Assembly: GCA_018136815.1 (NCBI GenBank)
Contig: CM030933.1
Span: 6,946,676 to 7,010,675 of the forward strand
From: Isochrysis galbana
Taxonomy: Eukaryota > Haptophyta > Isochrysidales > Isochrysidaceae
DNA: 64,000 nt
Direction of reading: 5' to 3'
In this document: positions 44,518 to 53,782 of the stretch, piece after piece
How the letters are laid out: each line of letters opens with the position of its first letter
Numbering within the stretch: position 1 is the stretch's first letter
Notes under the pieces: generated by a model
What the model was told of the DNA's origin: nothing
Databases searched by the model: none
Seen by the model: only the letters and a program-made list of their open reading frames with translations
Position numbers and translations under genes: made by a program

Positions 44518-46316
44518 ATGCCATTCCGTCCGGTGTCACGTGTCCACTGGGCCGCGCTGGCCGTCGCGGCAGGTCTGTACGTGTGCTGGCGACGGAGTGC
44601 TCGACGGCATGCCCCACAAGCTCTCGTTCGACCGCTGCCACCATCGCAACTCATCGAGTGGCCAGGCTCACGCGAGGAAGCTGCTGCCAGAGCGCTTCTC
44701 CGACGGCAGCCGGGGATGAGGGAGGAGCTCGATACCTTCCTCAGCTCGTACCCGGTGAGCGGCCTCTACGATGATGAGGCAGACGCCGGACTCAGCGCCT
44801 TCTATTATTTCCTCCAGCACGTGCGCGCTGTGCTGGAATCCTCGCCGCGCTCTGAGATGCTGCGCCGCCTCGATGAGGAGCTTTCCATCCTCATCGACAA
44901 TAGTCCTGTCGCTGCCAGTCTTGTTGGAGCTCTACGGCTGCCTCGAAGCGCGACTCTTATGCAGGTGGGCAGCTCATCGCCTGCTCTTCATTGATTTTGG
45001 CACCTTTGCGACTGATCGTTCAGTGCTTGCTTGCTATGCCATCGAACCAGGTGCACAACGCGATGGTACATGTCCACCCGGGCCGTCTGTACCATCAGTG
45101 GAAGAGCGCTGTGGAATCGAGCCAGAAGAAGGCAGCCTTCGTCGACGATACAGGAGTCCAAGATCGGGTTCGACGAGGATATGAGAGGAAGGCAGCTCTG
45201 CTTGGCCACGGTCCACCCTCGGCCGATGAGTTTGAGGCTGTTTTGGATAAAGCCAAGGTCAAGGAGATGGAGCAGCGTAGAGCAGCTGCTCATCGCGCCG
45301 CTGAGATCTGGCCAAGAGTGGAGGCGGACGAGCAATACCAGCGATACGTACAGTTGCAAGGGATGTGGAGAGACAGCGGGATTGAAGATCTCTGGCGCAA
45401 TTTCGAAGAGGTGGACACTGAAGATGGCAAGTCGAGACAGAGGAGAGGGCTATGCTTTGAGTTGGATCAAGCTCAAATCTGTGTGGGGCTGATTGCTCTT
45501 AGACTCGGCCTCTTGCAGGGGAGCATGACGTCGCGAGCCGCAGCTGGTCTCCGATCTGCTCTCGGTATCTCCAGCAGCGTGTCTCGACGCGTCGCCGCAG
45601 CGCGCGCGGTGTTTTGGACAGACAAGTATGGCAAGCAACTCGGCGAGGCAGATCTTGCGCTTTTCGAGGTCTCTCCCAGGGAGACGCACCAAATGGTCGG
45701 TACGCACAAATGTGAAGTAGCTGGACAGTTGCTTGCCCTCTGCGAGATGAAGGCGGGATGTTTTGAGGTGTCTGCAGCACTTGAGCAACACGAGCGACAT
45801 TTGCGTGCGGCAAGGGACCGGTGTGCTGATGCGCCATTTCTTCGTTTGGGATCGGGGCGTGGAGCTCCATTACTTGTCATTTCTCACTTGTGCGCCACAC
45901 CAATCTTTGTGGCTACGTTGATTCCACGCCACAGGTTTGCAATAGGGGCTGAAGCACGGCTTGTGCAAGCAATAGGACAAGTGGCACGACGCAATGCTAG
46001 AGCAGCTCGCGTGACGCGCAACATAGTCCACGCAAGTGTGGCGGCAAATGGACCAATTGGAGGCCATGTCCATTCCGCATCCGGCGGCAACGATGAATCC
46101 GTGAGCGAGGAGGATTGTGTTGAGGACATCGCGGTGCGAATACGGCAGCTCATGGGCACTCACCGATTGATGCAGTCGCCCCTCGGTCTTTTGCGAAGCA
46201 ATAGAGGGGCAGAATGCGTGCTTGTTCTCGGCAAAAGCGAGAGTCTCGATACTGCTGCTAGACGTAGCTTGCTGCGATACCTTGGGCCAAGGCCGCAATC
46301 ATCGAAACAAGAGTAG
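44518..46316 (+). CDS. orphan membrane-anchored protein, possible PD-(D/E)XK-like domain
   Basis: Two exons (44518-44964, 45024-46316) give 579 residues; the intron is 59 nt, GT-AG, phase 0. The N-terminus holds one hydrophobic segment (HWAALAVAAGLYVCW) flanked by Arg, a likely signal anchor. The middle is helical and charged (YERKAALLGHGPPSADEFEA, KVKEMEQRRAAAHRAAEIWP). The C-terminal half contains HKCEVAGQLLALCEMKAGCFEV followed by AALEQHERHLRAARD: an E-x(9)-ExK arrangement with a downstream Gln helix, as in some restriction-like nuclease folds. That reading is weak: the usual Asp is replaced by Glu or lies elsewhere. No named family recognised. The long uninterrupted second exon (1.3 kb) supports a real gene. 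Confidence 0.6.
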
Positions 46317-46980
46317 GCGGGGTTTTCTTTGCACTCATCTACTTTAGAGAGATGACGGTGCTTGGTGTATTATTGGGCAATGCTGTTGGTGGTCAGGCGT
46401 GATGGCAGCCTTGCGGTACTCCGCTTGCCATGCGAAAGGGCTCAGACCTCACTTGTCCTCATTTACGTGTCACATTGGTTGTACCGGAGCATCAATGCAC
46501 ACTGGCTGGAGCTGGTGCGCTTAACGTATGTTTTGGGCCTGTTACGGTTGACCTTTGAGTGCAGAGTCGTGAATTTGTGTGGTATGTGGTGTGCACCTGT
46601 CGTGACCTGTTGGCTGCTGGTGACGCGCAGTCCCTTGCGTGAGTCCCCCAAGCCCCTGAGTCCCCTGAGTGATCCTTTCGAGTCTACGAGTCCGCCCTAC
46701 AAGCCCCTAGCAAGCGGCAGCCGCTCGCCGTACCCTTCCTCTTTCTCGTGCTTCCCGCCCTCTCCGTTCCGTGTCCCTTTCCCGTCAATTCCAAATGCCC
46801 GACCTCCCGACCTTGGCTTCCCCCCTTCTCTCGATGAGCCCGTTCCGGTCTCTCCCCGGATGAATCATGCGCCGCGCGAGCCACCGGTGCGCCTTCGCGA
46901 CTCGTTCCCAAAGAGGAAACGAGCTTCGCCACGACCACGACACCCAGGGCGCCACGCGCGAGGCGAGAATATTGAAAGGG
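46317..46980 (+). repeat. gene 3' flank and family G repeat, copy 2
   Basis: 46317-46630 is probably 3' flank. 46640-46945 carries the same blocks as 16899-17143 (GAGCCCGTTCCGG, CCCGGATGAA, GTGCGCCTTCGCGACTCG, AAAGAGGAAACGAGCTTCGC). It continues into GCGCGAGGCGAGAATATTGAAAGGG, the common 3' module ending of several families in this window. Confidence 0.55.
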
Positions 46981-46985
46981 TTTCT

Positions 46986-47768
46986 TTTCTTTTCTTTGCG
47001 TGCAACTAAGTTTATACTTGGTTGACCCATGGGGGGGCACGAGCCCCCCCCTCTCTCCACTCCTCCCCTGCCATGGGGGAGGAACCACCCATCCTCCTGG
47101 CACGCCTGATGGCTTGCCAGGAGGCCACTGCCCTACTGACCCACTCCCTTCCCCACAGGCACGCCTGGTTCGCTCGTCCTGGCCCCTCGTGGCCAGCCCA
47201 TTGCTCCAACCCCCCCTCCCCCCCTGGTCGACAGGCAGACAGGTGCAGATTGGGGGCCCCAGAGGCTCAGGAGCGCCAGCGAGGGAGAGGCAGGGGAGAC
47301 CAGGGCCCAGTCCCAGCCTCCTCTGCCCCCAGAGCTGGCCTCCAGGAGCCTCCAGGGGTCGCCAGCAGGCAGTTGCAGGCCTGCCGCAGGCGCGCCATCG
47401 CGCGTGCCGCAGGAGAGGGGAGAGAGAGCGCGGAGAAGGGGGTGGGCGGAGCGAGAGCTCCGCTCACCGAAAAATAGGTAAGTCCCGCACCTGTTTACAG
47501 GATAAGTCGGGGCCGAGACCGCCGCCCACTCGGAGACACAGGAGGAAGGGGGGGAATGATCACCGGGGGGGGCGCGGGCCACCGGACCATATCTAAGCCC
47601 TTCACCCTATCCCCCTAGTAGTGCACGGGGGGAGTCGCCTTATGGCGGGGGGAGAAGGGCCGGGGAAGTGGGGGTGTAGAAAGTTTCCTACGTGAGTAGA
47701 AAGTAGAGGGTCCACGGCCGCGTGTGCGGTGAGACTATTAAAAGGTTTAATTTCTTTTCTTTGCGTGC
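46986..47768 (+). mobile_element. family A retroposon, full length, with 18-bp target site duplication
   Basis: The element (47004-47750) is flanked by a perfect 18-bp direct repeat TTTCTTTTCTTTGCGTGC (46986-47003 and 47751-47768). Internal order is as in the copy at 10707: AT hairpin, G-run/C-run hairpin, GTCGACAGGCAGACAGGTGC, CAGCGAGGGAGAGGCAGG, AAATAGGTAAGTCCCGCACC, GGAGTCGCCTTATGGCGG and the CTATTAAAAGGTTT tail. It inserted directly behind the tail of a family G/3'-module copy. Small differences from the other copy (short deletions, few substitutions) suggest both are fairly recent. Confidence 0.85.
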
Positions 47769-48144
47769 GATCTTTCGCTTTGCCCCAAACGCCGCACACC
47801 CATCTACCGAACTTAGGTCAAACAAAGTCGACGTAATGGCCTTCGATGACGCTCATAGATAAACACGACGAGCTTTCACGAGTACAATAGAAGTGACGAG
47901 CAGTGGCCTTTGCGCGCGCTTCTCGCTATGTTTTATATTTTCTCCGTTCTAGTTGTAGGCCTTATAGCGTAACTTGTAAGCATTGCCCACGCTCGTCACT
48001 CCACCCGCATCACTAGGTCTGTGGTTTCCATGGTGGCGCGCGAAGCGCCCGCAACAAAAGTAACGCCACAGCAAGCAGAGCACACGGAACAACAATTCTT
48101 AAACTTTCTCATGACAACAGCAACGGCTTCTGAACTTTCTTCTA
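47769..48144. other. intergenic, 3' flank of the RBM28-like gene
   Basis: No repeat family or gene recognised. The right part is probably the 3' untranslated region of the minus-strand gene ending at 48145. Confidence 0.4.
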
Positions 48145-50703
48145 CTACCCTGTCCACTCTCCCAACTTGGCTGCGAAGTTGCTCCCCGCCTTCGGTCCCG
48201 AATCCACACCCAACATCTTTTTATAAGATCCCACAAGCTGCTCGAATCTCGCCTCCTCCTTGGCCTCCGCGCTCCCGCGCCGACGCTTGCGCTGGTCCAC
48301 AACTGGGATGACGTCGCCGCTGCCGCGTTTTGATCCCTGGAGCATCTTGTCCAAGGCCATATCGTCTTCGATGCGCTCACGCCGCATCGGTTTCGCGATG
48401 GGACGCGACCGTGTCGACGCCTGGGAATTCGGTGCCGTAGCTTCACCTTCCTTCTTCGTCGCAGCTCTGCCTGCCACAGTGCGGGCCTTCTTCGAGGGGT
48501 TTGTGGTCTTGGGGTCTTTGGGTAGTGAACCTCCTTCGCTAGCACTCTTAGTTGGCGACGAATCCATGGCTTGGCGCTTGTTCGCCGGTTCCATCTTGGC
48601 TCCATGTGTAGGACCCAACTTAGCGGGACGCGACGCCGGGCGTTGCTCGACCGAGGGCTCTGTACCCCCACGCTCGGAGCCCTCCTTCGCTTCACGAGCA
48701 CGCTTCTGAGCGCCGTACATCCTCCGTTGTTCGTGCAACTTGAGCTTGTGGACCGAGTCCACTGCGAACTCGACCAAGAGCATCCGCCCCTTCCCACCGT
48801 GTTCACTGAGAGCGTTGGGGTTGTCGGCAAGGTGCTCGAGGGCGGCGAGTGCGAACTCGTGCGAAGCAAATTCGATGAAGCCAAAGCCGCGCGACCGCGG
48901 CTCGCCGCGTCGATCGCGCCGCTGCTCATCACGCACGATCTTGACCTGCTTGACCAAACGTTCCCCTTTCCGCTTGGCGGCTTGCCTCTTTTGCACCTTG
49001 CTGGGCGCCGAACGTGCAGCCTCCACTGCAATGGCGCTCAACGTTTTCTCCTCGATGTGGAGAGGTAGATTACGTACCGATAGACGCGTCGCGGACACGG
49101 AGAAATTGGGGCTTGCCAACTTCTCTTTCTTTTGTGCCCATGCTGCCTCGCGCTTCCTCAGGTCGGAGGCGGAGAAGTTCTCAGAACCCTCCTCACCTGG
49201 AAGAATCAACCCATATCTCGCGAGGTGGAGATTGCGACCGCTACCATCACCCTTGCCCCGTTGATCCTTGGCCGCCTCGCGCTTTTGAGTCGACACTCTC
49301 GCGGCCTCGCTCCGATCAACCGCAGAGCTGAGGGTGAGCGGGTGGCCAAGTAGCCGGACGTTGCCATTTGTGGCGGCCGCTCGCACTGCAGAGGTGGCGC
49401 TCTCGGGCGCCTCGAAGCGCACGAACGCAGTGCCACGGGAGATGCCCGTGGCAGGATCGCTCACAATGCGCACATAGCGCAGCGGGCCAAACAGCTTGAA
49501 GCGTGAGGCCAGCTGCGCCTCGGTCGCCTCGATAGGCAGCCCCTGCACAAAGACCGTGGAGCGTAGGGCGTCTGCCTCGCTCTCCTCGTCCTCACTCGTT
49601 CCCTCGGCCTCGGCCTCACTGTCACTCTCGGCCGCACCCGTGCTCTCGCTCCCACTCGCACCATCGCCCTCGTCCGCGCTCTCCTCTTCATTTTCTTCTC
49701 CTTCTGCTTCCTCATCAAGCTGTACGCTGTCTTTCCCTCCCCGGTGCACTTGCCTGGACTCCTCTCTGGTCCCATCCTCGTTGTCCTCAACTCCCGATGG
49801 TGACCCGGAGCAATCCTCCTCATCGCTGGCACTCTCCGAAGCTTCACCCTCCTCTCCAGGTTTCTTCTCATCTCCGCTGTCCTTCTCCTCGGACTCGACT
49901 TTGGCGCGAGAACTGCCTCTGGGCACTCCATTGGGGGGCATTGTCGGCTCTATTGACTTCGGCTGCGCTGCTACCTTGCCTGGACGATCCCCTGTGCTCG
50001 CCGGGGCGCCAGCCACCTTCTCGTAGCCTGCTTTGTGCATCGCCACGTCGACTGCGACAGTCCGCCCGTTGATCTTGGTCTCGTTCAGCTTGCTGACCAC
50101 CACCTTGCATGCCTCAGCAGAGGGCACCTCCACAAAGGCAAAGCCAGGGGCTTTGCCGTCGGGCCGTGACGGGAAGTGCACGTCCAGAACCTCGGCGTGC
50201 GGCTTGACGGCCGTAAGCAGCGTGTCCGCATTGCATTTGAAGGGCAAATTGCGGAAAATGACGCGGTGCCGCTGACCCGCCGCCTGCACCGGCTTTGAGC
50301 GCTTTTGCGCAGCGCTTTCCCGCACGACGGGTGAAGCCACGCTTCCCGTATTGCCTGCGGACGGCCCTGCTGCTGGTCTCTTCTGCTTGGCGGCTGCGGT
50401 AGAGGCGGACTTGTGGGAGGGTGGGCGCTCGTCCCTCGGCTCCCCCTTCTTTTTCGCCAGGTCGACGGTGATCTTGCGCCCGCCAAGCTGCGAGCCGTTG
50501 AGCTCGGCGACTGCGCGCTGCGCATCGTCTGACAGCACAAAACCGACAAAGCCAAAGCCACGGCTCTGCTTGGTCTTGCGGTCGAGGACGATCCAGGCCT
50601 CCTTGACGGGCCCGATAGCCTCAAAGTGTCGCTCCAGCGCCGTGTCGGTTGCGTCGAACGCCAGGTTGCGCACGAAGACGGCGGACGGCTGGGCGGCGGC
50701 CAT
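48145..50703 (-). CDS. nucleolar RNA-binding protein RBM28/Nop4-like, four RRMs
   Basis: A single exon of 852 residues is read from ATG 50703; in-frame codons further upstream start with GTG only. RBM28 and yeast Nop4 act in 60S ribosomal subunit assembly. RRM1 (about 6-85) has VFVRNLAF and RGFGFVGF. RRM2 (about 142-225) has VIFRNLPF and GFAFVEV. An acidic Glu/Asp/Ser tract (about 255-365) follows. RRM3 (about 378-458) has VFVQGLPI and RGTAFVRF. RRM4 (about 545-665) is the expanded type, with SVRNLPLHIEEKTL, a long basic insertion, then RSRGFGFIEF and MLLVEFAVD. The C-terminal 170 residues are basic and Ala/Lys/Ser-rich with a closing RFEQLVGSYKKMLG segment. Four RRMs in this order with the long RRM4 are characteristic of the family. 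Confidence 0.92.
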   Translation of the reverse strand: MAAAQPSAVFVRNLAFDATDTALERHFEAIGPVKEAWIVLDRKTKQSRGFGFVGFVLSDDAQRAVAELNGSQLGGRKITVDLAKKKGEPRDERPPSHKSASTAAAKQKRPAAGPSAGNTGSVASPVVRESAAQKRSKPVQAAGQRHRVIFRNLPFKCNADTLLTAVKPHAEVLDVHFPSRPDGKAPGFAFVEVPSAEACKVVVSKLNETKINGRTVAVDVAMHKAGYEKVAGAPASTGDRPGKVAAQPKSIEPTMPPNGVPRGSSRAKVESEEKDSGDEKKPGEEGEASESASDEEDCSGSPSGVEDNEDGTREESRQVHRGGKDSVQLDEEAEGEENEEESADEGDGASGSESTGAAESDSEAEAEGTSEDEESEADALRSTVFVQGLPIEATEAQLASRFKLFGPLRYVRIVSDPATGISRGTAFVRFEAPESATSAVRAAATNGNVRLLGHPLTLSSAVDRSEAARVSTQKREAAKDQRGKGDGSGRNLHLARYGLILPGEEGSENFSASDLRKREAAWAQKKEKLASPNFSVSATRLSVRNLPLHIEEKTLSAIAVEAARSAPSKVQKRQAAKRKGERLVKQVKIVRDEQRRDRRGEPRSRGFGFIEFASHEFALAALEHLADNPNALSEHGGKGRMLLVEFAVDSVHKLKLHEQRRMYGAQKRAREAKEGSERGGTEPSVEQRPASRPAKLGPTHGAKMEPANKRQAMDSSPTKSASEGGSLPKDPKTTNPSKKARTVAGRAATKKEGEATAPNSQASTRSRPIAKPMRRERIEDDMALDKMLQGSKRGSGDVIPVVDQRKRRRGSAEAKEEARFEQLVGSYKKMLGVDSGPKAGSNFAAKLGEWTG

Positions 50704-51004
50704 CGCGAGGCCGGCGGGCGAGACGCGACGCGCCACGTCGATGCAGTCCCACAGTGCGGCGCATACACTACTACTACTACTACTACTAGCACTACTGCTA
50801 GAGGGCTCTACTACGACTAGTACGACTAGAGTACGACTACGACTACGACTACGACTACGACGACTACTACACTACTACTACAGTATGGGTGCACCATTAA
50901 GAAAACAGGACTCAAAAGCTTCTAAAGCTTTCTTGCCCCCAGCGGGCTCCGCCTGGGGGTTTCTTATTTGAGGTTTGAGGTTTCTTAGGGGCGGGTGGGG
51001 GGGT
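50704..51004. repeat. trinucleotide repeats upstream of the RBM28-like gene
   Basis: ACT/CTA repeats (about 50768-50790 and 50862-50882) and a TACGAC repeat (about 50818-50862) occur in the 5' region. A CCCAGCGGGCTCCGCCTGGG inverted repeat lies at about 50938-50957. Confidence 0.7.
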
Positions 51005-51200
51005 GGGGGGGGTATCTTATTTCTTGCGGAGAAAAAAGTCGAGTGCGCGGGCCAGTTAGCGGGCCATCCCCACCCCTTCGGCCTTCCGCCTTACAGCGGG
51101 GGGGGGGAGGGGGGAGGGGGAGGACGACCGGATTCGACCCGGTGTCGCCATCCTGCAAGCAGGACCGCATACCGCATACCACTGAGCCACGCAACTCGGG
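51005..51200 (-). repeat. tRNA-derived SINE-like head or tRNA pseudogene
   Basis: On the minus strand (about 51200-51120) a polymerase III A-box-like TGGCTCAGTGG and a B-box-like GGGTCGAATCC are 40-50 bases apart. The T arm is perfect (ACCGG-GTCGAAT-CCGGT), and an anticodon-like CTTGCAG loop would read TGC (Ala), though a TCCTGC-TT-GCAGGA hairpin fits better. Acceptor and D stems do not pair. A G/C-rich body and a T-run (about 51030) follow downstream. It is therefore not a functional tRNA gene. Confidence 0.55.
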
Positions 51201-51209
51201 CGCGTACGC

Positions 51210-51305
51210 AAACGCTCCCCCCTGGTCGACAGGCAGACAGGTGCAGATTGGGGGCCCCAGAGGCTCAGGAGCGCCAGCGAGGGAGAGGCAGGGGAGGCCA
51301 GGAGC
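51210..51305 (+). repeat. family A internal fragment
   Basis: CCCCCTGGTCGACAGGCAG through CAGCGAGGGAGAGGCAGGGG matches the middle of the full family A copies. Both ends are missing. Confidence 0.75.
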
Positions 51306-51379
51306 ACTAATGGCTGCCTCACTGCGGCCGAGCTCCCATGTGAGCATCACCGCAGCTTCTAAGGCCAGAAGGGAGAGGA

Positions 51380-51931
51380 AGGGAGCGTGAGAGAGAAGGG
51401 AGTGCACGGCAGTTTGTGCGGCAGTGGGACCGCATCCATCTCACCTGCGTGCCTAAACCTGTGCAAGGTGATCAACACGGCCTCCTCTCCACTCATCAGA
51501 CAGATGGCCTTCGCGCAAACGGAGGCCTGCAGGCATCTCGAGCGCATCAACGAAGCGCCGCAGGTCCTCGAGGCGCACGCCGAAGCGCGCGTACACATCG
51601 CGCACTACAACCGTCCTGCCCCCGCCAGCCCTCGCGCCCTCGCTGCCTCCAGCTCCAGACGCGCAATGGACATGCGCTCTGGGCCTATGCGCGTGCGCGT
51701 GGTCCGCATCAGCGGCTCAGCCGCGATAGCAAGCATCAGGACTTCCCAGAAGTCATCCCCTAACGGACTCAAGCCCAATCGCACCCTATTCCGCGCCCGC
51801 TCGTCGGCCTCGTCCATCGCCAGCAACATCGCCAGCTTCGACCTGCGCAACTCACGGGCGGTGTATGGCGTGGTGGGCATGGCCGCCGCGTTCTGCCGGG
51901 CCGCCTGGAGCACACCGCCTGTTGGGAACAT
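51380..51931 (-). pseudogene. possible PIF/Harbinger-type transposase N-terminal fragment
   Basis: Minus-strand pieces read LGDDFWEVLMLAIAAEP, then in another frame VRDVYARFGVRLEDLRRFVDA and ALEMPAGLRLREG, then after a further shift MSGEEAVLITLHRFRHAGEMD. The order (R-F-x-x-x-x-DL-x-x-hydrophobic-x-x-L, then GEEAVLITLHR) is that of the helical N-terminal region before the DDE domain in Harbinger-like transposases. No DDE catalytic domain follows; a family A fragment lies beyond. At least two frame breaks make it non-functional. Confidence 0.4.
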
Positions 51932-51949
51932 GGGACCCCCTTCGACTTG

Positions 51950-53060
51950 TTTTGCCGCGACTTCAGCAACGCCTTCTCAAGGGACTACATAGGCGATGCG
52001 GACTTGACGACTTGTATGTTAGGTCTTGATGTCGGTGGATATGTGGAGCAAGACCCTAAAATGCGGATCGTTCCATCTTTGGTGGCGTACCTAGGTTCGA
52101 ACTCTTCTCAGCAGATGGGACTCCAAAGCAAACCAAAGAGGCCAAACAACTATTGAGCGATCACACCAAGAGAAAAAGGGTTCTCTTCTCTCACCTCTTG
52201 GAGCACATAACCAACTCGGATCTCAGAGAAATGCTGACTTCACAAGCTCCACACGATGGTGCCAAAGTGCCAAAGCGTATGGAATTTTATACGATCAATG
52301 TCACCAAGAGGTGGATGATTTGACATTAATGGACCTAGATTCTCAATGGGATGCTGTCTCACTCCTCACGGTTGGAATCAACGAACACTCAATATCCAAC
52401 CTCATTGCCCACCTTCACAGTCTCAATGCAAAACGGCCGTTCAACAAACAAAAAACAAATGATCAATTGGTGATCAAAGTTCTGCCTCGTGTATTACTTC
52501 AGACATCTCAGAATCTCTCTCTCTCACTTGCCAAGAAGAAATCGCCGCCCCGCCCTCTCGTCGCCGCTTTTGGACCAATAACGAGCGAGATATACTCAAA
52601 CTCAAATCGGATCTCCAACCATTGTGGCGGATCAAATTCAACACAGGGGCCATCGCTATACCTAGCAAGGAGGGCCGTCGTGCTGCTGGGGGGGGGGTAC
52701 GCCCTGATGCGTCTTACTCTAATGAGACCGCCTTGATGGCTAAAACTACTCAAGGAATGTCACAATCACCACAAAGGGCTGTACTAACCTCGTCGCAAGC
52801 TATGAAAGCGCCTAGATGCTATCGCTGTCAAGGTTCGGGGCACCAAGCCAGCACATGTCCGACCCCGCCTGATCAGTCTGTCACTATCCAAGACTGGATA
52901 ATGGCCCTTCAGTCGCACGCCGGCACGCGCAGCAAGGGTAGAGGAAAAGGAAGATCGAGGATCGAGGGACAATAGGGGCGGCCGAGGTAAAGGGAACTCT
53001 GCCTATGTCGCTTCTGATGTAGACACCCGGAACACCGAAGAGAGATTGGATGAATGCGCG
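51950..53060 (+). pseudogene. degraded Ty1/copia gag with CCHC zinc knuckle
   Basis: The clearest part is CYRCQGSGHQASTCP (52817-52861), a perfect C-x2-C-x4-H-x4-C knuckle in a frame that continues with a basic RSKGRGKGRSR tail. Upstream, in another frame, EVDDLTLMDLDSQWDAV, ISNLIAHLHSLNA and DQLVIKVLP match the gag helical region where copia elements count spacing between ISxxIxxLxxL and LLxxLP. Frame changes and stops are frequent, and protease and polymerase are missing to the right (53061-53400 unassigned). Confidence 0.6.
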
Positions 53061-53400
53061 CACTTCACGACGGCTCCGGAATGGAACCTGCAGGAGTTGC
53101 TGCCATGAGTGCCTGGGCTATCATGGGTGGCACAGGCATTGACTCTCGGCGGGGGTACCATGTTTGGCCCCACCCTTATGGGGCCCAGCGATAGTCAGCA
53201 ACATTGTGTAGATCATAGGCATGAACATAGCGCTAGCGCAACGGCGAGAACACGTGTCCCGACAACACCCCACGTTGCCACTATGGGAGTAGAACCTACA
53301 CATATACTAAAGAACTCACTTGAGTCCACACATTCTTTCAACTTTCAACCTTCCTAAAACCCCGTAAAAGACCTCCACAATACCAGAGGGGTGCACGAGG

Positions 53401-53782
53401 AGGCCGATGAGCTCCCCCCCCCCCCCCCCGCCCCCCTCCCCCCCCCCCCGCCCCCACTTCATTGAGCCTCCCCCCCCCTCCCCCCCAACTTCATCGGCGA
53501 TCTGGCTCCTCCCTCCCCCCCCTCGCCCCCTTCAGGCTTCTCTCCCTTTCACCGCGGGGGGGGGGGAAGAGGAGAGGAGGACGAGCGCTCGGCAGCCGCT
53601 CCACGTGAAGAAAAGAGAGAGAGGAAGCGAGAGAGAGAGAGAGAGAGAGACGGGGAGGGAGGGAGGGAGAGAGCGAGAAGGAGACCGAGAGAGAGAGAGA
53701 GAGAGAGAGACTCGCACACGCACCGAGAGGCGGCGAGGCAGGCAGGCAGACACACCGCCCTCCCCTCTTGGCGGCTGGCACC
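53401..53782. promoter_or_regulatory. upstream region of the CRTISO gene: C-runs and GA microsatellite
   Basis: C-runs (53408-53535) and a GA-rich tract (53626-53711, two GA microsatellite blocks) end about 70 bases before the start codon. The GA tract probably lies in the 5' leader or core promoter. Confidence 0.5.

Noticed and set aside
46362..47009. Plus-strand frame after the orphan gene
   Set aside because: Most of it crosses the family G repeat and the start of a family A copy; no motif.
48099..49031. Minus-strand frame of 310 residues
   Set aside because: Shifted shadow of the RBM28-like gene; Arg/Ser-rich without motif, while the other frame has four clear RRMs.
51120..51200. Functional tRNA gene on the minus strand
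   Set aside because: The T arm and boxes are good, but acceptor and D stems do not pair and the anticodon stem is imperfect.
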